A DNA stretch of 7,941 bases from Bacteroidota bacterium (GCA_023458215.1 JAEXAJ010000225.1:1-7941); one strand, 5' to 3'. Numbered from the stretch's first letter, positions 1 to 6,572 are shown. Numbers and translations are program-made. Notes: generated by a model from the letters alone, not told the origin.

Positions 1-17
1 AATTAAGCTTTTTCTGC

Positions 18-47
18 TTTGTTTTTACAGAAGTAAAAGTAATTTTG
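18..47 (+). promoter_or_regulatory. Candidate Bacteroides-type promoter for the RHH-like gene
   Basis: TTTG at 18-21 and TAATTTTG at 40-47 match the Bacteroides -33 (TTTG) and -7 (TAnnTTTG) elements, with an 18-base spacer that is slightly short for the usual 19-21. Transcription would begin near 52-54, only a few bases before the ATG at 56. So either the mRNA is nearly leaderless or translation begins at a later ATG. The match is by eye only. Confidence 0.45.
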
Positions 48-55
48 CAAGAAAT

Positions 56-289
56 ATGAGAAAGAGAGATAAAACGTGTGCGAAAGCAACACCTGAAGAA
101 CCGAAACGCGAACAACGCATGGTATGCTTGATGAGCGATGAAGAACTGCGGATAGTAGATCGTTACCTTGATAAATATAAGATAACGAACAAATCACGCT
201 GGTTGCGGGAAACTATTCTCATGTTTATCCACAAAAATATGGAAGAAGATTATCCTACATTGTTCGGCGAGCATGATATGAGGAGATAG
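56..289 (+). CDS. Small ribbon-helix-helix-like protein, function unknown
   Basis: This encodes 77 residues. The first 21 are Lys/Arg/Glu-rich and probably disordered. Residues 22-56 have the spacing of a ribbon-helix-helix (MetJ/Arc/CopG-like) DNA-binding fold: a short hydrophobic strand (VCLM), an SDEE helix cap, a helix with an I/L/Y pattern, a loop, then a second helix starting NKSRWLRETI. The C-terminus (EEDYPTLFGEHDMRR) is polar. The fold is inferred from the pattern; I cannot name a target or ligand. It lies 50 bases upstream of tadA with no promoter-like box between them, so they may be co-transcribed. No toxin-like partner adjoins it. The start is uncertain: ATG at 56, 119 or 131 are all in frame, and a candidate promoter ends only 8 bases before position 56. 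The reading frame and its composition look genuine; the function is open. Confidence 0.75.
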   Translation: MRKRDKTCAKATPEEPKREQRMVCLMSDEELRIVDRYLDKYKITNKSRWLRETILMFIHKNMEEDYPTLFGEHDMRR

Positions 290-293
290 GGCT

Positions 294-328
294 TTAATGA
301 AGAATTAAGAATTAAGAATGAAGAATTA
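294..328 (+). repeat. Heptad repeat array upstream of tadA
   Basis: There are five 7-base units in register: TTAATGA, AGAATTA, AGAATTA, AGAATGA, AGAATTA. The last four (301-328) differ at one position. The array fills most of the gap between the RHH-like gene and the tadA start and ends 11 bases before the GTG. It shares its 7-base period and a TTA core with the arrays at 781-808 and 6573-6607. Confidence 0.75.
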
Positions 329-339
329 AAGAGAACCGG

Positions 340-774
340 GTGGACGATAATTATTATATGAAGCAGGCGCTACTTGAAGCGCAGAAGGCGGGTGAACGGG
401 GGGAAGTCCCTGTAGGAGCGGTAGTTGTTTGTAAAGACCGCATTGTTGCCCGTGCTCATAATCTGACGGAAACATTAACGGATGTTACTGCCCATGCCGA
501 AATGCAGGCCATTACTGCCGCCGCTTCCACTCTTGGAGGAAAATATCTCAACGAATGTACACTTTATGTGACCGTGGAACCCTGTGTAATGTGCGCCGGT
601 GCTATAGCATGGTCGCAAATGGGACGATTGGTGTTTGGAACTGAAGATGAAAAACGAGGTTATCAACGTTATGCCCCGCAAGCCCTGCATCCTAAAACAG
701 TGGTAGTAAAAGGGATACTTGCCGATGAATGCGCCTTATTGATGAAAAATTTCTTTATCACAAAACGCCGCTAA
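340..774 (+). CDS. tadA: tRNA-specific adenosine-34 deaminase TadA
   Basis: This 144-residue protein belongs to the zinc-dependent cytidine/deoxycytidylate deaminase fold. TadA converts adenosine to inosine at wobble position 34 of tRNA-Arg(ACG), letting one tRNA read several CGN codons. The zinc and catalytic motifs are intact: H52-A-E54, with E54 as the proton shuttle, and P81-C82-V-M-C85. The GEVPVGAVVV strand (21-30) and the HNLTE segment (40-44) also fit TadA. The start is GTG at 340; an in-frame TGA at 319-321 rules out anything further upstream except non-standard codons. An ATG at 358 is possible, but it would begin at the Met of YYMKQAL, which aligns with an internal YWMRHAL in E. 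coli TadA, so GTG is preferred. No clear Shine-Dalgarno is seen. It converges with the DUF4834-type gene across 31 bases. A guanine deaminase-like paralogue is the main alternative, but the motifs favour TadA. Confidence 0.95.
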   Translation: MDDNYYMKQALLEAQKAGERGEVPVGAVVVCKDRIVARAHNLTETLTDVTAHAEMQAITAAASTLGGKYLNECTLYVTVEPCVMCAGAIAWSQMGRLVFGTEDEKRGYQRYAPQALHPKTVVVKGILADECALLMKNFFITKRR

Positions 775-780
775 CAACAA

Positions 781-808
781 ATTACTAATCACTAACCACT
801 AATCACTA
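781..808. repeat. Heptad repeat array between convergent genes
   Basis: There are four 7-base units: ATTACTA, ATCACTA, ACCACTA, ATCACTA. On the minus strand they read as TAGTGAT-type units with a TTAGTGA core. The array fills nearly the whole 31-base gap between the tadA stop and the DUF4834-type stop. The last unit supplies the minus-strand TAG stop codon at 806-808. I see no hairpin with a T-run, so there is no recognisable intrinsic terminator for either converging gene. Confidence 0.75.
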
Positions 809-1093
809 CTCCTTCACCTCCTCAAACTCCACATATTCTCCTTCGTCTTTCGAGAATAGCTTCTTGCGTTTATTGGGATGGGGCTTTTCTTCTACTGTTT
901 CTCCGGTTTCTTGTTGGCGGGATGAACCAGACGATTCCTGGGTGCTGTTATAGGAGGAATATCCACCGGAAGAATAAGATGAAGGGCGTTTTTTTAATCC
1001 GAAGACACTTCGTAAGACAGTACCAACGATACTAAGTCCAATGATTAGTATGGCAATTATTATAATGAATAAGAATCCTAAAATATGGAACAT
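806..1093 (-). CDS. DUF4834-type small membrane protein, function unknown
   Basis: This encodes 95 residues. Residues 3-28 form one strongly hydrophobic helix (FLFIIIIAILIIG and flanks), followed by basic RSVFGLKKR at about 28-36, which predicts an N-terminal membrane anchor with the tail in the cytoplasm. Residues 37-65 are rich in Ser, Tyr, Gly and Gln. The tail ends in a Lys/Arg patch (NKRKKLF) and an acidic EGEYVEFEEVKE. This arrangement matches my memory of the Bacteroidetes family DUF4834; no function is known to me. It is the last gene of a same-strand run psd, pssA, DUF4834, 66 bases after pssA. I see no good -7 box in that gap, so it may be read from the lipid operon, which would suggest a membrane-related role. 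That is inference only. The start at 1093 places the hydrophobic helix immediately at the N-terminus, as expected. Confidence 0.8.
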   Translation of the reverse strand: MFHILGFLFIIIIAILIIGLSIVGTVLRSVFGLKKRPSSYSSGGYSSYNSTQESSGSSRQQETGETVEEKPHPNKRKKLFSKDEGEYVEFEEVKE

Positions 1094-1111
1094 AGGCTAA
1101 TGTTTTTTATG

Positions 1112-1130
1112 TGTTCGCTTTATACGAACA
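1112..1130 (-). promoter_or_regulatory. Small inverted repeat in the pssA to DUF4834 gap
   Basis: TGTTCG (1112-1117) and CGAACA (1125-1130) form a perfect 6-bp stem with a 7-base loop. It lies 18 bases before the DUF4834-type start on the minus strand. It is not followed by a T-run on that strand, so it is not a standard terminator. It could be an RNA processing or translation-control hairpin, or chance. Confidence 0.3.
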
Positions 1131-1159
1131 ACGATACAACAACCGTGCCAAAGATTTGT

Positions 1160-1867
1160 TTATTTACTTTTTCTTGTAATAAGTGAAAGTAATATATACC
1201 AAACAATGATTGCTGCGAAGCTGCATATTCCTAAAAAGATAAGGAATGGTATGCAAACTATCAGAAAAATAAAACTAATCTTGTTGCTCTTCCACGATAG
1301 GTTCTTGAATTTTAATGAGAACATTGGAATCTCGGCTACTAACAACCAAGAGAAGAGACAGACTAAAATCAGTAAATAGAGTGGGTTGAAACTGTCTGTT
1401 ATCAAAAAGTCATGAGCACCGGCTATCAGGGAAGCCCAAAATAACGCATTTGCCGGAACCGGAAGCCCTACAAATGAACTGGTCTGACGGGTGTCGTTAT
1501 TGAATTTAGCCAGTCGCAAGGCAGAAAATACCGATATAAGGAAGGCTAGATATGGAAAGAAGGAAGCCAAACTTTCCATTGCCGCCGGATAATGCATTTC
1601 TTTGAATAGAGAGAATACAATTAAGGAAGGTGCCACGCCAAAACTAACATCATCTGCCAAAGAATCCAAGTCTTTGCCGATTGCCGAAGGCGCATTGAGC
1701 AAACGTGCCAGCATGCCGTCGAAAAAATCGAAGACGGCACTAAGGATAATAAAGGTAAGCGCCAGGTCGTATTTGGCTTCAAATGCCATGACACAGGCAA
1801 TACACCCGGAGAATAAATTCAGGCAGGTTACTGTATTGGGAATATGACGGGTTATGCTATTTGCCAT
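1160..1867 (-). CDS. pssA: CDP-diacylglycerol--serine O-phosphatidyltransferase PssA
   Basis: This 235-residue integral membrane enzyme joins CDP-diacylglycerol and L-serine to give phosphatidylserine and CMP, the first committed step to phosphatidylethanolamine. The CDP-alcohol phosphotransferase signature is complete: D47-x2-D50-G51-x2-A54-R55-x8-G64-x3-D68-x3-D72, whose aspartates bind the metal and activate serine. Several hydrophobic segments follow (roughly 12-30, 33-49, 105-118, 140-152, 163-180, 196-215, 216-231), as in the membrane-bound (type II, Bacillus-like) class rather than the E. coli phospholipase-D-like class. The signature is shared with PgsA and other CDP-alcohol transferases, but the adjacent decarboxylase and the DDVSFGVAPS stretch just after D72 favour PssA. 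The start codon lies 4 bases after the psd stop, suggesting one mRNA and coupled translation. No Shine-Dalgarno is evident. Confidence 0.95.
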   Translation of the reverse strand: MANSITRHIPNTVTCLNLFSGCIACVMAFEAKYDLALTFIILSAVFDFFDGMLARLLNAPSAIGKDLDSLADDVSFGVAPSLIVFSLFKEMHYPAAMESLASFFPYLAFLISVFSALRLAKFNNDTRQTSSFVGLPVPANALFWASLIAGAHDFLITDSFNPLYLLILVCLFSWLLVAEIPMFSLKFKNLSWKSNKISFIFLIVCIPFLIFLGICSFAAIIVWYILLSLITRKSK

Positions 1868-1871
1868 CTGA

Positions 1872-2555
1872 CTATAGTTTTGCTATTACCGTTTGATTAC
1901 CGGTAGTTAATTGTCCCAGTTTGACAAGCACTTCTGTTCCCAACGGTAGGAAGACGTCTACACGTGAACCGAATTTGATAAAGCCCATGTGCTCGTCAAT
2001 ATAGCACTCTTCACCGGCCTCGGCGTATGTGACAATACGGCGTGCCATAGCACCTGCAATCTGACGAGCCATAATTTCCACTCCTTCCGGGGTTTCAATG
2101 ACTACCGTAGATTGTTCATTATCGGTACTTGCTTTGGGTAACCATGCTTTCATGAACTTGCCGTTCTTGTGCCACACTTTTTTCACAGTTCCGTCCACCG
2201 GATACCAGTTAGCGTGTACATTGACCAAACTCATGAATATTGATATCATGATACGGCGGTCGTGAAAGTAATCATTTTCTTCCACCTCCTCTATGACGAC
2301 GATCTTACCGTCTGCCGGAGCTACAACCACTTTTTCGGTATCTTGTCCGAACAAACGGATAGGGCAACGGAAGAAGTTTACCAATATTCCATATACAACA
2401 AGGCTGATAGCTGCCACTATATAAAAAGGTATTTTACACTCCAATCCGAAGTAAAAAGCCGCATTAACAATCAGCAGAAGTAGTAGACTGCCAGCCAATG
2501 TATGTGTTCCTTCACGGTGTATGCGTATCTTTTTTAATCTTTTCAATCGACCCAT
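1872..2555 (-). CDS. psd: Phosphatidylserine decarboxylase proenzyme
   Basis: This 227-residue protein converts phosphatidylserine to phosphatidylethanolamine at the inner membrane. It is made as a proenzyme that cuts itself between G196 and S197 (in [11 protein letters not shown]); the serine becomes the pyruvoyl cofactor of the small alpha chain. The other autoprocessing residues are visible: D82 in APADGK and H114 in VNVHANWYP. The length and the FGS site fit the short Psd class, not the longer LGST class of E. coli. Two hydrophobic segments (about 20-37 and 43-61) anchor it. The frame continues upstream to an ATG at 2624, but [16 protein letters not shown] at 2555 is chosen. It gives the usual family length, and a good minus-strand promoter lies between the two ATGs, so the longer form would start upstream of its own transcript. 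It heads the psd-pssA operon and is divergent from dnaE. Confidence 0.95.
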   Translation of the reverse strand: MGRLKRLKKIRIHREGTHTLAGSLLLLLIVNAAFYFGLECKIPFYIVAAISLVVYGILVNFFRCPIRLFGQDTEKVVVAPADGKIVVIEEVEENDYFHDRRIMISIFMSLVNVHANWYPVDGTVKKVWHKNGKFMKAWLPKASTDNEQSTVVIETPEGVEIMARQIAGAMARRIVTYAEAGEECYIDEHMGFIKFGSRVDVFLPLGTEVLVKLGQLTTGNQTVIAKL

Positions 2556-2593
2556 GTATGTCTTTTTTGCTATTATTAGATAGAAATTACCCG

Positions 2594-2625
2594 CAAAAAT
2601 AGGTTTATTTTGAAAATCTAACAAG
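2594..2625 (-). promoter_or_regulatory. Candidate promoter of the psd-pssA operon
   Basis: On the minus strand, CTTG (2625-2622, three of four matches to TTTG) is followed after 20 bases by TATTTTTG (2601-2594), a perfect TAnnTTTG -7 box. The start of transcription would be near 2587-2589, giving a leader of about 30 bases to the ATG at 2555. The -33 element overlaps the left arm of the inverted repeat at 2616-2628. Confidence 0.6.
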
Positions 2626-2682
2626 GATTTAGGTAGAGAAATACAAATGTTGATAACTTTTAGGGAAATATCTTTGTTAGAT
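2616..2682. promoter_or_regulatory. Inverted repeat spanning the divergent psd/dnaE promoters
   Basis: The left arm ATCTAACAAGGAT (2616-2628) and the right arm ATCTTTGTTAGAT (2670-2682) are reverse complements at 12 of 13 positions, including a perfect 9-bp outer block. The dyad centre is at 2649. The left arm covers the psd -33 element and the right arm covers the dnaE -7 box. Each arm is itself nearly palindromic (ATCT ... AGAT or GGAT). The geometry fits a two-site operator for both promoters, but part of the similarity may simply reflect promoter consensus. Confidence 0.4.
2648..2676 (+). promoter_or_regulatory. Candidate dnaE promoter
   Basis: TATCTTTG at 2669-2676 is a perfect TAnnTTTG -7 box. 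The nearest -33-like element is TGTTG (2648-2652), with a short 16-base spacer, so that part is weak. The predicted transcription start near 2681-2684 gives a leader of about 45 bases. The same TATCTTTG octamer recurs before trxA. Confidence 0.5.
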
Positions 2683-2713
2683 GCTACATAGGTAGTAATT
2701 TTAGGCTCTCAAT

Positions 2714-2721
2714 AGAAAGGA
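2714..2721 (+). promoter_or_regulatory. dnaE ribosome binding site
   Basis: AGAAAGGA lies 5 bases before the dnaE ATG. It is the best Shine-Dalgarno-like match in the window, where other genes rely on A/T-rich leaders. It fixes the dnaE start at 2727. Confidence 0.6.
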
Positions 2722-2726
2722 TTTAT

Positions 2727-5700
2727 ATGCAGGATTTTATTCACTTACACGTTCATACCCAATACTCTCTCTTAGATGGTCAGGCCAGCGTCAGCAGATT
2801 GGTTGATAAAGCCATGAAAGATGGTATGAAAGGTATTGCCGTGACCGATCATGGTAACATGTTCGGTATCAAAGAATTCATTAATTACGTAAGTAAGAAA
2901 AATGGTGGTCCGAAAGGAGAAATAAAAGATCTTAAGAAACGGATTGCCGGCATTGAAAGCGGCGAGATAGCGTGTGAAGACAAGGAGGCAGAGCTGGCCG
3001 GTTGTCGCGCAAAGATTGTGGAGGCCGAAAATAAGTTGTTCAAGCCCATTGTGGGTTGTGAAATGTATGTGGCTCGCCGTTCGATGGATAAGAAAGAGGG
3101 TAAACCCGACCAAAGCGGTTACCACCTGATTGTGTTGGCCAAGAATGAAAAAGGATATCATAACCTGATAAAGCTTGTGTCGCATGCCTGGACAAAAGGA
3201 TATTATATGCGTCCGCGTACCGACCGTAGTGAACTCGAAAAATATCATGAAGGATTGATTGTTTGTTCGGCATGCATCGGTGGGGAAGTACCTAAGAAGG
3301 TGATTAACGGTCAGCTGGAAGAGGCGGAGGAAGCTGTGCGTTGGTATAAGAATCTTTTTGGCGATGATTATTACCTGGAACTTCAACGGCATAAGGCTAC
3401 CGTGCCACGTGCCAATCATGAAGCCTATCCGTTGCAGCAAAAGGCAAATGCACAATTGCTGGAATTTGCCAAGAAATACAATATAAAAGTAATATGCTCC
3501 AATGACGTCCATTTTGTAGATGAAGAAAATGCGGAGGCGCACGACCGTTTGATATGCCTCAGTACAGGCAAGGATTTGGATGACCCGAGCCGCATGCTTT
3601 ACACCAAACAGGAGTGGATGAAGACCAAAGCTGAAATGAATGCTTTGTTTGAAGATATTCCGGAAGCTTTGTCCAATACATTGGAAGTTCTTGATAAGGT
3701 GGAGTATTACTCTATCGATCATCCTCCTATTATGCCTACTTTCGCTATTCCCGAAGATTTTGGAACGGAGGAAGAATACCGTAAAAAGTTCACGGAGAAA
3801 GACTTGTTTGATGAGTTCACCCAAGACGAGAACGGCAACGTTGTTTTGGATGAAGAAGCTGCCAAGGCTAAAATCAAACGCTTGGGAGGATATGATAAAT
3901 TATATCGTATCAAGCTGGAAGCCGATTATCTGGCAAAACTTGCGTTTGATGGAGCGAAGAAACTGTATGGTGATCCTTTGTCGGATGAAGTGAAAGAGCG
4001 ATTGATCTTCGAATTGTACATTATGAAGACCATGGGTTTCCCGGGGTACTTCCTTATTGTACAGGACTTTATTGCCGCCGGTCGTAGTATGGGTGTTTCC
4101 ATTGGTCCGGGACGTGGTTCGGCTGCGGGTTCGGCTGTAGCCTATTGTTTGCAGATTACCAAGATTGACCCGATCAAATATGACCTGCTGTTCGAGCGTT
4201 TCTTGAATCCCGACCGTATTTCTTTGCCTGATATCGATATTGACTTTGATGATGACGGGCGAGGCGATGTGCTGCGTTGGGTAACTAATAAATATGGTCA
4301 GGAAAAAGTGGCTCATATTATTACATACGGTACAATGGCAACTAAACTTGCCATTAAGGACGTGGCACGTGTACAGAAACTTCCTTTGTCTGAATCCGAC
4401 CGGCTGGCAAAACTTGTACCCGATAAGATTCCCGATAAGAAACTGAATTTAAAGAATGCCATTGAGTATGTGCCCGAATTGCAAGCTGCGGAGGCATCGC
4501 CCGATCCATTGGTGCGTGATACTTTGAAGTATGCCAAGATGTTGGAAGGCAATGTCCGTGGTACGGGTGTGCATGCTTGTGGTACGATTATCTGTCGTGA
4601 CGATATTACGGACTGGGTACCTGTAAGTACCGCCGATGATAAGGAAACGGGTGAAAAGATGCTCGTTACCCAATATGAAGGTTCCGTGATCGAAGATACG
4701 GGATTGATTAAGATGGACTTCCTTGGACTAAAAACGCTGTCCATCATCAAAGAAGCCGTGGCAAATATACGCCTGCACCGTGGTTTGGAACTTGATATCG
4801 ACAAGATATCAATTGAAGATCCTGCTACCTATAAGCTATATTGCGACGGACGTACCATCGGTACATTCCAATTCGAATCGGCAGGTATGCAGAAATATTT
4901 GCGTGAGTTGCAACCCAGTACCTTCGAGGACTTGATTGCCATGAATGCCCTCTATCGTCCGGGGCCTATGGATTATATTCCGGACTTTATCGACCGTAAA
5001 CATGGGCGTAAACCGATTGAGTACGATATTGCAGTGATGGAGAAATACCTGAAAGATACGTATGGTATTACGGTTTATCAGGAACAGGTCATGCTTCTGT
5101 CCCGTTTGTTGGCAGACTTTACTCGTGGTGAGTCAGATGCTTTGCGTAAAGCGATGGGTAAGAAGCTACGTGATAAGCTGGATCACATGAAACCGAAATT
5201 CATTGCGGGTGGTCAGAAGAATGGTCACGATCCGAAAGTGCTTGAGAAGATTTGGACGGACTGGGAGAAATTTGCATCTTATGCATTCAACAAATCTCAT
5301 GCGACTTGCTATTCGTGGGTTGCCTATCAGACGGCTTTCCTCAAAGCCAATTATCCGGCAGAATATATGGCGGCAGTGATGAGCCGAAGTTTGTCGAATA
5401 TTACCGATATCACTAAGTTGATGGATGAATGCAAGGCGATGGGCATCAATACCCTGGGACCGGATGTCAATGAGTCGAACCTGAAGTTTACCGTTAATAA
5501 TGAAGGTAATATCCGTTTCGGTCTTGGTGCTGTGAAAGGCGTGGGCGAAGGTGCTGTTCAGAGTATCATGGAAGAACGTGAAAAGAACGGGCCTTATAAG
5601 GGTATCTTTGATTTCGTGCAACGTGTCAACTTGAATGCTTGTAATAAGAAGAACCTCGAATGTCTGGCTTTGGCGGGAGGTTTCGATAGTTTCTCCGAAT

Positions 5701-6521
5701 TGAAACGCGAGCAATATTTTGCTGTAAATGCCAAGAATGAAGTGTTCATTGAAACATTGGTGCGTTATGGTAACCGTTATCAGGCCGATAAAGCCGCAGC
5801 AGTCAATTCTTTGTTCGGTGGAGAGAATGTGATTGATATTGCAACTCCCGAAATTCTTCCCGCAGAGCGTTGGAGTGACCTTGATCGTTTGAACAGAGAG
5901 CGTGATTTGGTCGGAATCTATCTTTCTGCCCATCCATTGGATGAATATGCCGTGGTTTTGGAACATGTTTGTAATACTCACATGATAGAAATCGAGGACA
6001 AGAATGCTTTGGTGGGCCGTGAGATAACGATGGGTGGCATTGTGACTTCGGTTCGTCGTGGTATCAGCAAGAATGGCAACCCTTATGGTATTGCCAAGAT
6101 TGAAGATTACTCCGGTTCTGCCGAATTTCCGTTCTTTGGCAATGATTGGGTCACTTATCAGGGCTATTTGGGTGAGCGTACATTCCTGTTTATTAAGGCC
6201 CGGTGCCAACCTAAACAATGGCGTCAGGACGAGTTGGAGGTGAAAATAACCTCGATGGAATTATTGCCTGATGTGAAAGAGAAGTTAATAGAGAAAATAA
6301 CGATCCTTATCCCTCTGAGCGTGTTGAACAAATCATTGATTACCGAGTTGGCAGAGCTGACTAAGGAGCGTCCGGGTACAACGGAACTCTATTTTAAGGT
6401 GACTGATCCTGATAGCAAGATGACTGTCGATCTGGTTTCGCGTCCCATAAAACTTTCTGTGGGTCGTGAACTCATTTCCTATTTAAAAGAACGTTCGGAC
6501 CTTGAGTTTCGGATAAATTAG
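2727..6521 (+). CDS. dnaE: DNA polymerase III subunit alpha (DnaE)
   Basis: This 1264-residue protein is the C-family replicative DNA polymerase. In order: a PHP domain (about 4-285) beginning HLHVHTQYSLLDG; palm and fingers, with IGPGRGSAAGS at 459-469 and PDIDIDFDDDGR at 501-512; the third catalytic Asp in KMDFLGLKTL (D664, with D502 and D504); FNKSHATCYSW and YQTAFLK; a helix-hairpin-helix region near RFGLGAVKGVGEGAV (930-944); a likely sliding-clamp motif NSLFG at 1027-1031; an OB fold from about 1098 (GGIVTSVRRG); and a short C-terminal domain. It is about 100 residues longer than E. coli DnaE, partly from a charged insertion at about 57-105 and extra sequence near 340-400. There is no DEDD exonuclease domain, so it is DnaE-type and not PolC. 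The PHP metal ligands look intact. The clamp motif and domain limits are inferred from family layout. Confidence 0.98.
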   Translation: MQDFIHLHVHTQYSLLDGQASVSRLVDKAMKDGMKGIAVTDHGNMFGIKEFINYVSKKNGGPKGEIKDLKKRIAGIESGEIACEDKEAELAGCRAKIVEAENKLFKPIVGCEMYVARRSMDKKEGKPDQSGYHLIVLAKNEKGYHNLIKLVSHAWTKGYYMRPRTDRSELEKYHEGLIVCSACIGGEVPKKVINGQLEEAEEAVRWYKNLFGDDYYLELQRHKATVPRANHEAYPLQQKANAQLLEFAKKYNIKVICSNDVHFVDEENAEAHDRLICLSTGKDLDDPSRMLYTKQEWMKTKAEMNALFEDIPEALSNTLEVLDKVEYYSIDHPPIMPTFAIPEDFGTEEEYRKKFTEKDLFDEFTQDENGNVVLDEEAAKAKIKRLGGYDKLYRIKLEADYLAKLAFDGAKKLYGDPLSDEVKERLIFELYIMKTMGFPGYFLIVQDFIAAGRSMGVSIGPGRGSAAGSAVAYCLQITKIDPIKYDLLFERFLNPDRISLPDIDIDFDDDGRGDVLRWVTNKYGQEKVAHIITYGTMATKLAIKDVARVQKLPLSESDRLAKLVPDKIPDKKLNLKNAIEYVPELQAAEASPDPLVRDTLKYAKMLEGNVRGTGVHACGTIICRDDITDWVPVSTADDKETGEKMLVTQYEGSVIEDTGLIKMDFLGLKTLSIIKEAVANIRLHRGLELDIDKISIEDPATYKLYCDGRTIGTFQFESAGMQKYLRELQPSTFEDLIAMNALYRPGPMDYIPDFIDRKHGRKPIEYDIAVMEKYLKDTYGITVYQEQVMLLSRLLADFTRGESDALRKAMGKKLRDKLDHMKPKFIAGGQKNGHDPKVLEKIWTDWEKFASYAFNKSHATCYSWVAYQTAFLKANYPAEYMAAVMSRSLSNITDITKLMDECKAMGINTLGPDVNESNLKFTVNNEGNIRFGLGAVKGVGEGAVQSIMEEREKNGPYKGIFDFVQRVNLNACNKKNLECLALAGGFDSFSELKREQYFAVNAKNEVFIETLVRYGNRYQADKAAAVNSLFGGENVIDIATPEILPAERWSDLDRLNRERDLVGIYLSAHPLDEYAVVLEHVCNTHMIEIEDKNALVGREITMGGIVTSVRRGISKNGNPYGIAKIEDYSGSAEFPFFGNDWVTYQGYLGERTFLFIKARCQPKQWRQDELEVKITSMELLPDVKEKLIEKITILIPLSVLNKSLITELAELTKERPGTTELYFKVTDPDSKMTVDLVSRPIKLSVGRELISYLKERSDLEFRIN

Positions 6522-6530
6522 TTATCTTTG
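6501..6530 (+). promoter_or_regulatory. Candidate trxA promoter overlapping the dnaE 3' end
   Basis: TATCTTTG at 6523-6530 is a perfect TAnnTTTG box beginning two bases after the dnaE stop. CTTG at 6501-6504, inside the last dnaE codons, is a -33-like element with an 18-base spacer. Predicted transcription starts near 6536, giving a leader of about 70 bases that contains the heptad array. This would let trxA be expressed apart from dnaE. No intrinsic terminator lies between the two genes, so read-through is also possible. Confidence 0.55.
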
Positions 6531-6572
6531 CTTCATTAATAATAAATCGAAAGAGATAGAATTAGTAACGAA

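Noticed and set aside
3..197. A minus-strand 64-codon frame overlapping the RHH-like gene
   Set aside because: It is antisense to the better-supported plus-strand gene, with no promoter-like box or recognisable domain.
1112..1130. The inverted repeat as a terminator for psd-pssA
   Set aside because: No T-run follows on the minus strand and the stem is only 6 bp. It is kept only as a low-confidence regulatory hairpin.
2556..2624. A 23-residue N-terminal extension of Psd from the ATG at 2624
   Set aside because: The candidate psd promoter lies downstream of that ATG, and the shorter form has the usual family length and a typical basic N-terminus.
2616..2682. The inverted repeat as an insertion-sequence end or attachment site
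   Set aside because: No transposase, integrase or target-site duplication is nearby, and both flanking genes are intact core genes.
2772..3824. A 350-codon open frame on the minus strand inside dnaE
   Set aside because: It lies fully antisense to a certain, motif-rich gene and shows low-complexity aromatic and His-rich protein with no domain. It is a by-product of dnaE codon use.
5166..6218. A second 350-codon minus-strand open frame inside dnaE
   Set aside because: For the same reason: antisense to conserved DnaE regions, with no start context, promoter or recognisable motif.
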